Assembly: GCF_011578285.1 (NCBI RefSeq)
Contig: NZ_CP049916.1
Span: 1-64,000 of the forward strand
Source of the DNA: Acinetobacter lanii
Lineage (GTDB): Bacteria > Pseudomonadota > Gammaproteobacteria > Pseudomonadales > Moraxellaceae
Direction of reading: 5' to 3'
DNA: 64,000 bases
Part shown: positions 1 to 11,751 of the stretch, piece by piece
How positions within the stretch are numbered: position 1 is the first letter of the stretch
Layout of the letters: every line of letters starts with the position of its first letter
The notes under the pieces: generated by a model
Databases searched by the model: none
Told to the model about the DNA's origin: nothing
What the model saw: only the letters and a program-made list of their open reading frames with translations
Program-made: the position numbers and the translations under genes

Positions 1-16
1 AAATTATCATGACAGA

Positions 17-25
17 TGTGGATAA
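17..25 (-). promoter_or_regulatory. DnaA box upstream of dnaA
   Basis: TGTGGATAA on the plus strand is a perfect complement of the DnaA box TTATCCACA. It lies 76 bases before the dnaA start, so it may belong to the edge of oriC or serve dnaA autoregulation. The rest of the presumed origin lies outside the window. Confidence 0.6.
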
Positions 26-100
26 CTTGGTTATGATGGCGACCCCCAAGATGAGTGGGGTGACTGGTTTAAATTTAAAATATGGAATAAGGGGTTTCAC

Positions 101-1492
101 ATGCTGTGGACGGAATGCTTAACTCGCTTGCGACAAGAGCTATCTGATAATGTCTTTGCGATGTGGATTCGTCCTTTGGTCGCGGAAGAGGTTGATGGCG
201 TTTTAAAGCTGTATGCGCCTAATCCGTATTGGACTCGTTATATACAAGAACATCATCTCGAATTAATCACCATTTTGGCTGAACAGTTGTCCGAAGGTCG
301 GGTTCGTAAAGTTGAAATTTTAGTGGACTCACGTCCAGGTGCGATTTTATCGGCGTCAGAACAACCGGCAACCACAACCGCTGCTTTAGAATCCAATCAT
401 TACGTTGCACCGCAGCACAAAGTTAAAAAAGACAAAGAACAAGAATTGGTCGCACCAAAAAATGCGAAAAAACGTTTACTCAATCCACTGTTTAATTTTG
501 CATTATTTGTGGAAGGTCGTTCTAACCAAATGGCGGCAGAAACCTGTCGCAAAGTACTGACCCAATTGGGTGAATCACAGCATAATCCGCTGTTTTTGTA
601 TGGTCCTACAGGTTTAGGTAAAACCCATTTAATGCAAGCTGTAGGTAATGCATTATTGCAAGCTAAACCCAATGCTCGTGTCATGTACATGACTGCTGAG
701 AGTTTTGTACAGGACTTTGTCAGTTCTTTGCAAAAGGGCAAAGTTGAAGAATTTAAGAAGAATTGTCGTTCACTCGATTTATTATTGGTTGATGACATTC
801 ATTTGCTAGCGGGTAAAGAAGCGAGCTTGGTCGAGTTTTTCTATACGTTTAATGCGTTATTGGATGAATCAAAACAGATCATTTTGACTTCTGACCGTTA
901 CCCAAAAGAATTGACTGAGCTTGATCCACGTCTAGTGTCTCGTTTTTCATGGGGCTTGTCGGTTGGTGTTGAGCCGCCTGATATTGAAACTCGTATTGAG
1001 ATTTTGCTGAAAAAAGCGGAAAGCAATGGTATCGATTTACCACGCAACTGTGCGTTGTTTATTGCGCAACAAGTGGTGGCCAATGTTCGGGAATTGGAAG
1101 GTGCACTGAACAAAGTCGTGGCGATTTCGCGTTTTAAAGGCACCCCGATTGACTTGGAAGTGGTACGTGAGTCCCTCAAAGATGTCTTGGCCATTCGTGC
1201 ACGAACCATCAGTACCGAAAATATTCAGCGTGTGGTGAGTGAATATTTCCGTATTCCACTGAAAGAATTGGTAGGTCCAAAACGTACCCGAATTTTTGCA
1301 CGCCCGCGTCAAATGGCGATGGGTCTAGCCCGTGAACTCACTGGTGATAGCTTCCCAGAAATTGGCATGGCATTCGGTGGACGTGACCACAGTACCGTCA
1401 TGCATGCTTGTGAAAAAGTACAAAGTTTAAGAGCTGAAGATCCGATTTTTAATGAAGATTACAAGAACTTAATGCGTCTGTTACAAAGCTAA
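101..1492 (+). CDS. dnaA: Chromosomal replication initiator DnaA
   Basis: DnaA binds DnaA boxes at oriC, melts the origin and loads the DnaB helicase. The 463-residue protein is of normal length. An N-terminal helicase-interaction domain (residues 1 to about 80, with FAMWIRPL) is followed by a variable linker. The AAA+ core has Walker A GPTGLGKT at 168-175 and Walker B LLLVDD near 228-233. The C-terminal DNA-binding domain carries the DnaA signature GGRDHSTVMHA near residue 425. The ATG at 101 sits behind an AAGGGG ribosome site. It heads the dnaA-dnaN-recF-gyrB cluster, all on the plus strand, and a perfect DnaA box lies just upstream. The identification is secure. Confidence 0.98.
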   Translation: MLWTECLTRLRQELSDNVFAMWIRPLVAEEVDGVLKLYAPNPYWTRYIQEHHLELITILAEQLSEGRVRKVEILVDSRPGAILSASEQPATTTAALESNHYVAPQHKVKKDKEQELVAPKNAKKRLLNPLFNFALFVEGRSNQMAAETCRKVLTQLGESQHNPLFLYGPTGLGKTHLMQAVGNALLQAKPNARVMYMTAESFVQDFVSSLQKGKVEEFKKNCRSLDLLLVDDIHLLAGKEASLVEFFYTFNALLDESKQIILTSDRYPKELTELDPRLVSRFSWGLSVGVEPPDIETRIEILLKKAESNGIDLPRNCALFIAQQVVANVRELEGALNKVVAISRFKGTPIDLEVVRESLKDVLAIRARTISTENIQRVVSEYFRIPLKELVGPKRTRIFARPRQMAMGLARELTGDSFPEIGMAFGGRDHSTVMHACEKVQSLRAEDPIFNEDYKNLMRLLQS

Positions 1493-1517
1493 ATTTTGAT
1501 TAAAATCTGGTCTTGCA

Positions 1518-1538
1518 ATGCGGCATAATCTGCCGCAT
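1518..1538 (+). other. Hairpin in the dnaA-dnaN gap
   Basis: The arms ATGCGGCA and TGCCGCAT pair perfectly around the loop TAATC. No T-run follows, so it is not a classical terminator. It could be an attenuator, an mRNA-stabilising stem or a REP-like element. Confidence 0.4.
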
Positions 1539-1598
1539 AGTACATGGCTAAACATTATTTTTACCCCTTGTGTTGTTCAGTTTTAGAGGAAATCCACT

Positions 1599-2747
1599 GT
1601 GCGTTTGAAAATCGCGAAAGAAAGCTTAGTTAATGTTTTATCTCATGTTGTGGGGGCTGTAGAGCGTCGCCATACATTAAACATTCTTTCAAACGTTAAA
1701 ATTCAAGTGACCGAGCAAGCCTTGACCATTACCGGTTCAGACTTGGAAGTTGAATTGGTGGCAAGTACCACATTGGCTGAAGGGGCATGTCTACAGGCAG
1801 GAGAAACTACGGTTCCTGCGCGTAAGTTGGTCGATATCTGTAAATCTTTACCGAATGCAGCGTTGATTGATTTACAAATTACTGAAGATCAACGTTGTAT
1901 TTTAAAATCTGGCAATAGCCGTTTTGTATTAGGCACATTACCTGCTGAAGATTATCCGCTGTTGACCACTGACAGCAGCCAAGGTACGCAAGTTCAAGTC
2001 ACTGAACGTGAATTAAAACGCTTATTCGAAAAAACCTCTTTTGCGATGGCGGTTCAAGATGTGCGTTTCTATTTGACCGGCACATTGCTTGAAATTGATC
2101 AAACTCAACTTCGTGCTGTGACGACAGATGGTCACCGTTTGGCATTGTGTGAAACATTGGCATCTTCAACAGCAACCCAATTGGTTCAAGCGATTGTGCC
2201 ACGTAAAGCTGTGGGTGAATTACAACGTCTACTCAGCATTGAAGACAAAGCGTTAACTTTGCTCATTGGTCGTGAATTATTAAATGTCACGCTTCAAACT
2301 GAAAGCCGTGACAAAGAACAGGGCAATATTACGGTGCGTATTACCACCAAATTGATTGATGGCAAGTTCCCAGATTACCGCCGTGTGATTCCACGTGGTG
2401 GCGACAAAATGGTCACGATTGCGCATGATGTATTTAAACAATCATTGCAACGTGTGGCGATTTTAAGTAATGAGAAATTGCGTGGGGTATTCTTAAATTT
2501 CAATGAGGATTCTTTGCAACTGCGTGCCAACAACCCTGAACAAGATGAAGCGGTTGAAGATATTGCAATTCAATACAGCAATACCCCAATGGAAATGTCA
2601 TTCAATGCACAATACATTTTAGAAGTCTTGGGTGTATTGGATGGTGATGATGTATTGATGACGATGACTGAAGCCAATCAATCGGTATTGGTACAAGATC
2701 CAGCGCATCAAGATCAAACCTATGTTGTGATGCCAATGCGTGTTTAA
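1599..2747 (+). CDS. dnaN: DNA polymerase III beta subunit (sliding clamp)
   Basis: The beta clamp is a ring-shaped dimer that tethers DNA polymerase III to the template and recruits many repair proteins through its hydrophobic cleft. The 382-residue protein has the family's normal length and three-domain layout. It begins MRLKIAKESL and ends with the typical tail VVMPMRV. The start is GTG at 1599, placed eight bases behind AGAGGA. No in-frame ATG nearby fits the family N-terminus. It lies 106 bases after dnaA and 24 bases before recF, consistent with co-transcription. The identification is secure. Confidence 0.97.
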   Translation: MRLKIAKESLVNVLSHVVGAVERRHTLNILSNVKIQVTEQALTITGSDLEVELVASTTLAEGACLQAGETTVPARKLVDICKSLPNAALIDLQITEDQRCILKSGNSRFVLGTLPAEDYPLLTTDSSQGTQVQVTERELKRLFEKTSFAMAVQDVRFYLTGTLLEIDQTQLRAVTTDGHRLALCETLASSTATQLVQAIVPRKAVGELQRLLSIEDKALTLLIGRELLNVTLQTESRDKEQGNITVRITTKLIDGKFPDYRRVIPRGGDKMVTIAHDVFKQSLQRVAILSNEKLRGVFLNFNEDSLQLRANNPEQDEAVEDIAIQYSNTPMEMSFNAQYILEVLGVLDGDDVLMTMTEANQSVLVQDPAHQDQTYVVMPMRV

Positions 2748-2771
2748 GCATGTGTTCACACTAGATTCGCT

Positions 2772-3854
2772 ATGCATATTTCACGTTTAAATATTCAGCG
2801 GGTTCGAAATTTAAAAACGGTTGCACTCCATGAGTTGCAGCCGTTTAACGTTTTTTATGGTCAAAATGGTTCAGGTAAAACTTCAATTTTAGAAGCCATT
2901 CATGTGCTTGCCACAGGGCGCTCTTTCCGCACCCATATGCCCAAACATTATATTCAAAATGAATGTAATGATGCTGTGGTGTTCGCTCAGTCGGCTACTG
3001 AAAAAATCGGGATGCAAAAGCTGATTTCGGGTGAGCAGTTGATTAAGGTCAATGGCGACAGTGTCGCGACGCAAGGTCAGTTGGCTAAGATCTTACCCTT
3101 ACAACTGATTGATCCACTGAGTACCGATATTATTGATCATGGGGCTAAGCCTAGACGACAATTATTAGATTGGCTCATGTTTCACGTGGAACCCGAGTTT
3201 TATCATGCATGGCAGTATTATTCTCGTGCTTTAAGGCAACGCAATAGCCTGCTCAAAACGCAGCGTCATTTAAGCCTGTCAGATTTAGAACCGTGGAACA
3301 AAATGCTCAGTCAATATGGTGAGATTTTACATTCTCAGCGGGTCGAAATTGTGGAACAGTGGAAAATCTTTTTGTATGAGCTTCTGCAACAATTGCTGCC
3401 TGATCTGAAGATTGAATTGGACTATGTCGCTGGCTTTCATACTGAACAAGGATTAGCTCAGGATCTAATTCAATACCACCAAAAAGATGTGGATCGGCGT
3501 TATACCGAGTATGGCCCACACCGCGCAGATTTGCGTTTAAAGACCCCGACAGGGGATGCTGATGTGGTGTTGTCTCGAGGTCAAAAAAAATTACTGATCA
3601 TGGCGTTAAAACTGTCACAGATTGCGATGCTGCATTCTTGTAATAAGGAAACTGTGGTATTATTAGATGATGTGACAGCAGAATTAGATTTAACTGCACA
3701 ACGACGTTTAATTGAGCGATTGAGCCAACTTGGTAGTCAAGTTTTTATTACCACACTAGACCATGAATCTGTACAAAAGCATTTGCATGAATTGTCTATT
3801 TCCTACCAATTATTCAATGTTGAAAACGGGCAAGTTCAAGTCGTTGCGCAATGA
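2772..3854 (+). CDS. recF: DNA replication and repair protein RecF
   Basis: RecF is an SMC-like ATPase that works with RecO and RecR to load RecA at single-strand gaps. The 360-residue protein shows Walker A GQNGSGKT at 30-37, an ABC-type signature LSRGQKKLL near residue 270 and Walker [13 protein letters not shown] near 300. The length matches the family. The ATG at 2772 lies 24 bases after dnaN, and no strong ribosome site is visible, which suggests coupling with dnaN translation. Its position between dnaN and gyrB is the classical one. Confidence 0.96.
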   Translation: MHISRLNIQRVRNLKTVALHELQPFNVFYGQNGSGKTSILEAIHVLATGRSFRTHMPKHYIQNECNDAVVFAQSATEKIGMQKLISGEQLIKVNGDSVATQGQLAKILPLQLIDPLSTDIIDHGAKPRRQLLDWLMFHVEPEFYHAWQYYSRALRQRNSLLKTQRHLSLSDLEPWNKMLSQYGEILHSQRVEIVEQWKIFLYELLQQLLPDLKIELDYVAGFHTEQGLAQDLIQYHQKDVDRRYTEYGPHRADLRLKTPTGDADVVLSRGQKKLLIMALKLSQIAMLHSCNKETVVLLDDVTAELDLTAQRRLIERLSQLGSQVFITTLDHESVQKHLHELSISYQLFNVENGQVQVVAQ

Positions 3855-3896
3855 TTTTAGATTATTACCCATCTTTGGATAAACCTTTTTCACTAG

Positions 3897-6374
<2,478 letters not shown>

Positions 6375-6403
6375 GCTGTAAAGCATTTCGATAACGACTC
6401 AAA

Positions 6404-6430
6404 AAAGCATCCTTCGGGATGCTTTCTTTG
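6404..6430 (+). terminator. Rho-independent terminator after gyrB
   Basis: The arms AAAGCATCC and GGATGCTTT pair perfectly around a TTCG tetraloop and are followed by a T-rich stretch. It ends the dnaA-dnaN-recF-gyrB unit. Confidence 0.85.
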
Positions 6431-6573
6431 TCTGTATCACGCTTAAAAAATAGATGCTGAATATTAAATGAAATTAATCACTGAATGAATGTGAACTAAA
6501 GAGATTGAAAAACATTCAAAATATGTAAGAATGGGGCATAACTAAAAAACAAATAAAATATGGATTACATGCA

Positions 6574-7626
6574 ATGATTGCACCCTTAGAAAAACCAACC
6601 AGCACTTGTTTAAATCAGAAAAAAATTAAACCCCTCATTTTTGCCAGTCTGAGCACTATGCTGTTCTCCACCTCGGTACAGGCGCAACAAAACGTCTGTA
6701 TTTTTGATTTATTAGGTCGTGCAGGTGAGTCCTATAAACTGATGGAAGAATGGGCTTTGGCGGCCAAAAATTGGGGTGGTGATATTAAATTAATCGCCTA
6801 TCAAAAAGAGGAACAAGCCGACAAAGATTTTAAAAATGGCAAATGTGACGCCGTCGCCATGACCACCATGCGTTCACGTGAATACAATAAATTTGCAGGT
6901 TCAATCGATGCATTGGGCGGTGTTCCAAGCAATGATATTTCCAAACGTGCCATCAGTTATGTGCTGGATGAACGTAATGCCAAACGCATGGTCAGCAGCA
7001 TTAAAGGTGAAAAATATGAAGTCGCGGCGATCAGTCCTTTAGGCATCGCTTATATTTTTGTGCGTGACAAAAATATGAATACCATTGAAAAAGGCATCGG
7101 CAAAAAATTCGCTTATCTGCATTATGACATTGCACAAAAAATGGCAGTGGAACGTGTCGGTGCCGTGGGCGTTCCCTCTGATATCTCAAGCTTTGTGCGT
7201 AAATTTAACAATGGTGAAGTCGACTCCATTGCTGCGCCGGGCTATGCCTTTAAACCTTTAGAGATTTATAAAGGCTTGGGTAACAATGGTGCGATGTTTA
7301 CCTTTCCGGTGGTCAATGTCACGGGGGATCTCATTATTCTTCAAGACAAATTCCCGCCTGATTTTGGTAAAAATTCGCGTGCATGGTCACTCAAACAATT
7401 GCCCAAGACCTTTAATGTCATTAAACGCATTGAAGCTGAAATTCCAGCCAAATATAAACTCAATGTCTCAGCTGAAGACAAAATTCGCTATCAAAAACTG
7501 CTGCGTGATGGACGAATTGAACTGACGCAACGGGGGATTTACGACCCCGCTATGATGCGTGTATTGAAAAAAGCCCGCTGTACGGTGGAGCGCACCAATT
7601 TTGAATGTTCACTCGATGGAGAATAA
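6574..7626 (+). CDS. Putative periplasmic solute-binding protein, AdeT1/2 type (paralogue 1)
   Basis: This is the first of three adjacent paralogues. The 350-residue product has a long N-terminus with an export signal ending near VQAQQ. The mature part begins with the family hallmark CIFDLLGR and also contains GKCDAV, NNGEVDS and a C-terminal Cys-rich end (KKARCTV, NFECSL). The four conserved cysteines could form two disulfides in the periplasm. From memory, this belongs to the Acinetobacter putative solute-binding family that includes AdeT1/AdeT2, which have been linked to drug efflux; the ligand is unknown. No permease or ATPase gene lies beside it. No good ribosome site precedes the ATG at 6574, so the true start may be further in. 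It is very similar to the next gene. Confidence 0.75.
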   Translation: MIAPLEKPTSTCLNQKKIKPLIFASLSTMLFSTSVQAQQNVCIFDLLGRAGESYKLMEEWALAAKNWGGDIKLIAYQKEEQADKDFKNGKCDAVAMTTMRSREYNKFAGSIDALGGVPSNDISKRAISYVLDERNAKRMVSSIKGEKYEVAAISPLGIAYIFVRDKNMNTIEKGIGKKFAYLHYDIAQKMAVERVGAVGVPSDISSFVRKFNNGEVDSIAAPGYAFKPLEIYKGLGNNGAMFTFPVVNVTGDLIILQDKFPPDFGKNSRAWSLKQLPKTFNVIKRIEAEIPAKYKLNVSAEDKIRYQKLLRDGRIELTQRGIYDPAMMRVLKKARCTVERTNFECSLDGE

Positions 7627-7691
7627 GATCATCTGTATTTAAGATTTGATAAGTCTGTAATAGGTGATTTAATAAAAGGTTTTTTTGAAAC

Positions 7692-7722
7692 AAAAAAAAT
7701 AGAGTAATAGCTCTATTTTTTT
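7692..7722 (+). terminator. Terminator after solute-binding paralogue 1
   Basis: An A-rich arm ending AATAGAG pairs with CTCTATT followed by T residues, around the loop TAATAG. It separates the first paralogue from the second, so each may have its own promoter. Confidence 0.7.
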
Positions 7723-7795
7723 ACAAATATTGTGATTAAAATGATTAAATGGACAACCGAACAATCCATAAAAAAATTGATAAAAGGATTTCGAA

Positions 7796-8800
7796 ATGAA
7801 AAAAATGACCCTTGCGCTTATGACAGCCACTGTTGGCTTAGCCACTTCAGCACAAGCAAAAATTGATGTATGCGTATTCGATTTATTGGGTAAATCGGGT
7901 GAATCTTTCCAAATGGCGCAAGAATGGGCCTTGGCTGCAAAAGGATGGGGGGCTGATGTCAATTTGGTACCACGTCAAGATGAAGCCGTTGCGGATAATG
8001 ACTTTAAAGCTGGAAAGTGTGATGCGGTGTTCATGACAGCGATGCGTGCCCGTCAATACAATAAGTTTGTGGGTTCAATTGACTCACTCGGTGGTGCACC
8101 AAGCAACGCCATTGCACAAAAAGCCATTACCTTTGCGCTAGATCCACGTAATGCAGCCAAAATGACCTCAAATTTGGGCGGCAAAAAATATGAAATCGGT
8201 GGGATTGCACCACTTGGTTCAGCATTTATTTTTGTACGTGATAAAAAAATCGATTCAATTGAAAAAGCAGCGGGTAAAAAGTTTGCTGTACTGAGCTATG
8301 ACGCTGCGCAAAAAATCATGGTGCAACGCGTTGGTGCGCAAGCCGTACCTTCAGATATTTCAAACTTCGTAGCTAAGTTTAACAATGGTCAGGTGGATAT
8401 GGTCGGTGCGCCTGCTTATGCCTATAAACCCTTAGAGATTTACAAAGGTTTAGGCACAAACGGTGCAATGTTCAACTTCCCGGTACTGCAAATCACAGCA
8501 GATCTAGTTGTACGTCCTGAGAAATTTCCAGCAGGCTTTGGTCAAAAATCTCGTGATTGGTTTGTGAAAAATTTGCCAAAAAGCTTTAGCATGATTGCAC
8601 GTTTGGAGGGCGGTATTCCTGCCAAGTACAAACTCAATTTAACCCCTGAAGACAAATTGAAATATCAAAAATTATTACGTGAAGGGCGTATGGATCTGAC
8701 CAAGCAAGGTATCTATGATCCAGCGATGATGTCCGTGTTGAAAAAAGCGCGTTGCTCTGTCGATAAGTCCAATTTTGAGTGTTCGTTGGGCGGTGAATAA
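7796..8800 (+). CDS. Putative periplasmic solute-binding protein, AdeT1/2 type (paralogue 2)
   Basis: The 334-residue product has a clean signal peptide with cleavage expected after TSAQA. The mature protein opens with CVFDLLGK and keeps the blocks GKCDAV, FNNGQVD, GIYDPAMM, KKARCSV and NFECSL, which are nearly identical to paralogue 1. The ATG at 7796 follows AAAAGGATT, a good ribosome site. The substrate is unknown. Two membrane-anchored or free binding proteins this alike point to a recent duplication. A terminator follows directly, and no transporter membrane subunit is encoded nearby. Confidence 0.78.
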   Translation: MKKMTLALMTATVGLATSAQAKIDVCVFDLLGKSGESFQMAQEWALAAKGWGADVNLVPRQDEAVADNDFKAGKCDAVFMTAMRARQYNKFVGSIDSLGGAPSNAIAQKAITFALDPRNAAKMTSNLGGKKYEIGGIAPLGSAFIFVRDKKIDSIEKAAGKKFAVLSYDAAQKIMVQRVGAQAVPSDISNFVAKFNNGQVDMVGAPAYAYKPLEIYKGLGTNGAMFNFPVLQITADLVVRPEKFPAGFGQKSRDWFVKNLPKSFSMIARLEGGIPAKYKLNLTPEDKLKYQKLLREGRMDLTKQGIYDPAMMSVLKKARCSVDKSNFECSLGGE

Positions 8801-8813
8801 GATTGATTTAGTT

Positions 8814-8849
8814 AAAAAAATCCTAGATTTATTCTAGGATTTTTTTTTG
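8814..8849 (+). terminator. Terminator after solute-binding paralogue 2
   Basis: TCCTAGA and TCTAGGA pair around TTTAT, flanked by A7 on the left and T9 on the right. The symmetry suggests it could work in both directions. Confidence 0.85.
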
Positions 8850-9153
8850 TTTTTTGATGTCAGATATGCCATTGTAGAAGCATAGAAAAAACGTATTCTT
8901 AATAAGAAATAAAGAATAAGATTGGCTCAAGTAAATCCTACGATTGGTTAAATTTTAAGATTTGAATCAGGCTACTTAAAAGGCTTGATCACAGTTAAGA
9001 ATTTTAAAATCTGAACATGAATATACTCGATCTTATTCAATCAACAAAAAATAAAGGATTATGACGGTTGCCACCGAGTATCCGTGATTCTGACTATTGA
9101 ACCTTTCAATAATTAGAAACCAACAAAACAACAATAGGTAAAAGGAAAGCACA
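8850..9153. other. Gene-free AT-rich spacer before paralogue 3
   Basis: No open frame worth calling lies here. The stretch is AT-rich and contains a loose inverted repeat around ATTCTTAATAAGAAT near 8897, and related AT-rich words near 8950 and 9000 (TTTTAAGATTTGAAT, ATTTTAAAATCTGAA). It presumably carries the promoter and leader of the third binding protein; I could not place the promoter. Confidence 0.4.
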
Positions 9154-10158
9154 ATGAATTGGTCAAAAACACTGTTAATGTCTGCAGGCTTAATGACAGC
9201 GGTTTCTGCTGCGCAAGCCAAGCAAGTGATGTGTGTCTTCGATTTGGTCGGTAAAAACGGCGACGTTTACGCCTTAATGAAAGATTATCAGTTGGCTGCA
9301 AAACAATGGGGTGCAGATATTGAACTGAAAGTCGGTCAGAACGAAAGCGTGATTGCGGAAGACTTTAAAGCAGGCAAATGTGATGCGGTGAGTATTACCG
9401 GTATGCGTGGTCGTCAGTTTAATAACTTCACCGGTTCACTCGATGCGATTGGTGCGATCAGTAACTTAAATCTTGCAGTAAAAGTCATGCAAGGTTTAGC
9501 CAGCCCCACCTTTGCCAAATATATGAAAAATGGCAATTACGAAGTGGTGGGTGTGGTACCCGTAGGTGATGCATACTTAATGGTACGCGACCGTAATATT
9601 AATACCGTCGCTAAAGCTGCAGGGAAAAAAATTGCTGTTTTAGACTATGACCAAGCACAAAAAATTATGGTTCAGCAAATTGGTGCGCAAGCGGTGAGTG
9701 CTGATGTGACCAATTTTGGCAGTAAGTTTAACAATGGTCAGGTGGACATTATTGGTGCGCCGGCTGCGGTTTTCCGTCCTTTAGAATTGCATAAAGGATT
9801 GGGCACCACAGGTGCGATTGTGAATTATCCTATTCTACAAGTAACTGGGAATTTGATTATTCGTCCTGATAAATTCCCTGCGGGCTATGGTCAAAAATCA
9901 CGTGATTGGATCAAAACCCAGTTACCCCGTGCCAATAACATTTTAGGCAAAATGAAAGCCGACATTCCGGCAAAATATTGGATGAACGTGCCTGCGGCAG
10001 ACAGACCGGGTTATCAAAAGTTAATGCGTGAATCTCGCATTGCCTTGACCAAACAGGGGGTCTACAACAAGCAAATGATGAAATTATTGTGGCAATTCCG
10101 CTGTAAAAATGAACCAAGCAACTTCGAATGTAGCTTACAGGACGAGAACTATAAGTAA
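9154..10158 (+). CDS. Putative periplasmic solute-binding protein, AdeT1/2 type (paralogue 3)
   Basis: The 334-residue product has a signal peptide ending SAAQA and a mature start CVFDLVGK. It keeps the family skeleton (GKCDAV, KFNNGQVD, CSLQDE end) but is clearly more diverged than the two copies upstream. For example, the loop IGAISN replaces LGGVPSN, and the C-terminal KKARC block has become WQFRC. A good ribosome site, AAAGGAAAG, precedes the ATG at 9154. The divergence suggests a different ligand from paralogues 1 and 2. Ligand and partner proteins are unknown. Confidence 0.76.
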   Translation: MNWSKTLLMSAGLMTAVSAAQAKQVMCVFDLVGKNGDVYALMKDYQLAAKQWGADIELKVGQNESVIAEDFKAGKCDAVSITGMRGRQFNNFTGSLDAIGAISNLNLAVKVMQGLASPTFAKYMKNGNYEVVGVVPVGDAYLMVRDRNINTVAKAAGKKIAVLDYDQAQKIMVQQIGAQAVSADVTNFGSKFNNGQVDIIGAPAAVFRPLELHKGLGTTGAIVNYPILQVTGNLIIRPDKFPAGYGQKSRDWIKTQLPRANNILGKMKADIPAKYWMNVPAADRPGYQKLMRESRIALTKQGVYNKQMMKLLWQFRCKNEPSNFECSLQDENYK

Positions 10159-10224
10159 GTTTTTGAGTGGAAACTGTTGAATTCTGATTAAAACACTCAG
10201 AATAAACTTTAAAGTTCGAGTTAT

Positions 10225-10261
10225 GACCATATATTGAGTATGTTATACTTCATATATGGTC
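10225..10261 (+). promoter_or_regulatory. Perfect 10-base inverted repeat between solute-binding gene 3 and erpA
   Basis: GACCATATAT at 10225-10234 and ATATATGGTC at 10252-10261 are perfect complements with a 17-base spacer, followed by TTTTT. The spacer holds a -10-like TATACT. It may be a terminator for the upstream gene, an operator over the erpA promoter, or both. Confidence 0.5.
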
Positions 10262-10301
10262 TTTTTACTTTGAAGCCAATCTTATTTTTGAGGAATCCAT
10301 C

Positions 10302-10637
10302 ATGACTGCGCAAGCACTTGAGCTGACTGACAACGCTGCGAATAAAGTTCGCCAACTTCGTGATAGCGAAGGCAATCAGGATCTTATGTTACGTGTTTAT
10401 GTGACAGGTGGCGGCTGTTCAGGATTTTCATACGGGTTCAACTTTGCAGAAAGCCAAAATGAAGACGATGCTGAGTTCGTAAACGGCGACGTAAAAATGC
10501 TAGTCGACTCATTGAGCTATCAATATCTTGTAGGTTCAGTCGTTGATTATGTTGAAGGTTTAGAAGGTTCACGTTTCATCGTGCAAAACCCAAATGCAAC
10601 CACGACTTGTGGTTGTGGCTCTTCATTCTCAATCTAA
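10302..10637 (+). CDS. erpA: Iron-sulfur cluster insertion protein ErpA (A-type carrier)
   Basis: A-type carriers receive Fe-S clusters from the assembly scaffold and pass them to apo-enzymes in the cytoplasm. The 111-residue protein has the three cluster-binding cysteines of the HesB/IscA/ErpA family: C39 in GGGCSGF and C103/C105 in TTCGCGSSF at the end. Length and spacing are normal. The ATG at 10302 follows a GAGGAA ribosome site. ErpA is the likeliest member because the gene stands alone rather than within an isc operon; IscA-like naming is the alternative. An inverted repeat just upstream may control it. Confidence 0.88.
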   Translation: MTAQALELTDNAANKVRQLRDSEGNQDLMLRVYVTGGGCSGFSYGFNFAESQNEDDAEFVNGDVKMLVDSLSYQYLVGSVVDYVEGLEGSRFIVQNPNATTTCGCGSSFSI

Positions 10638-10706
10638 ACCAGTAATCTAGGTTGATTTGGTACCTTAAGCATCGTGATAGAACGCGTTAATAAGTTATAT
10701 AATAAG

Positions 10707-10734
10707 AAGCCCTCATTTGAATGAGGGCTTTTTT
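10707..10734. terminator. Bidirectional terminator between erpA and the hydrolase gene
   Basis: AAGCCCTCAT and ATGAGGGCTT pair around TTGA, with A-rich sequence on the left and T5 on the right. It lies between convergent genes and can serve both. Confidence 0.85.
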
Positions 10735-10747
10735 ATGTCTTCAGCAT

Positions 10748-11611
10748 TTATGCTTTGGTTTGAATATCTTGAATAATGAGTTCAGACAATGCTTTGGCAT
10801 TTTGGGCCGGAATCCAATGCGTTGCATCAAGATGAATCTCGGTATAAGGCGCATCGACATAGCTATGATTCAATGCGACACTTTTTTGCCCCACGGCTGA
10901 ATCATGCTTGCCCCAAATAAATAGCGTGGGTACTTTGACTTTTTTAGTTAAATCTCTGTTGCCACTAAAGGGCAGACCACGATACCAGTTTAATGCAGTG
11001 CTTATCCGTTTGGCATCGACAATGTCTTTTTGAAAATCATGTAACTGCTGATCGGTCATGCCTGTCGATTTAAGTAGTGATAAACCCAGTTTCGGCAACT
11101 TTTCAAAGAGCATTTCTGGAATTATAGGCAGTTGAAAAAGACCCATATAATAAGATTTGAGTAATTGGTTACTGCTCAACATTGATTTTAAGAAAGCGGC
11201 TTTATGCGGAACAGAAACCGCGGTGAGATGTTTAATTTTGTCAGGATATTGAATCGCGATATCCCATGCCACGACCGCACCCCAATCATGCCCGATCAGA
11301 TAGACGGGCTGTTGGATTAGATCCAATAATGCATTGACGTCTGCCACCAGCTCACTGCTTTTGTAGGCTGAACGTGCTGTGGGCTGTGCGCCTAGACTAT
11401 AGCCGCGTTGATTGATGGCATAGGTTCGATAACCATGTTGATTTAAATATCGTGATGTTTCATCCCAACTGTCGGCTGTTTCTGGAAAGCCATGCAGCAA
11501 TACCATCGGTTGACCCTCAAGTGGTCCTGAATCAATCACATCAAAATGAAAACCTTGGCGTTGAAATTGCGTTATACGCTGTGTCGTGAATCCTTGGACT
11601 TGGCTATTCAT
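10748..11611 (-). CDS. Alpha/beta-hydrolase, epoxide-hydrolase-like
   Basis: The 287-residue protein has an alpha/beta-hydrolase fold. The oxyanion-hole motif HGFP sits at 40-43. The nucleophile is an aspartate, D109 in GHDWGA, as in soluble epoxide hydrolases and haloalkane dehalogenases rather than serine esterases. A likely acid D237 (GKHDS) and catalytic H265 (DATHW) complete the triad. No signal peptide is seen, so it is probably cytoplasmic. An epoxide substrate is inferred from the nucleophile and the HGFP motif; the cap domain was not analysed for the tyrosine pair. The gene stands alone, with the 59-base repeat array upstream of its start. Confidence 0.75.
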   Translation of the reverse strand: MNSQVQGFTTQRITQFQRQGFHFDVIDSGPLEGQPMVLLHGFPETADSWDETSRYLNQHGYRTYAINQRGYSLGAQPTARSAYKSSELVADVNALLDLIQQPVYLIGHDWGAVVAWDIAIQYPDKIKHLTAVSVPHKAAFLKSMLSSNQLLKSYYMGLFQLPIIPEMLFEKLPKLGLSLLKSTGMTDQQLHDFQKDIVDAKRISTALNWYRGLPFSGNRDLTKKVKVPTLFIWGKHDSAVGQKSVALNHSYVDAPYTEIHLDATHWIPAQNAKALSELIIQDIQTKA

Positions 11612-11751
11612 TGTTATATTGACCTTAATGTTGAAAACATGGCTTTTGTAAAGTTGGAATATGTTTTTATCTTAAGCTAATCGTATTCAATGAACACAGC
11701 ATTACAGGTCAGACATCGATGAAATAAGGTCGTAAATTGTTAGACATGAGC

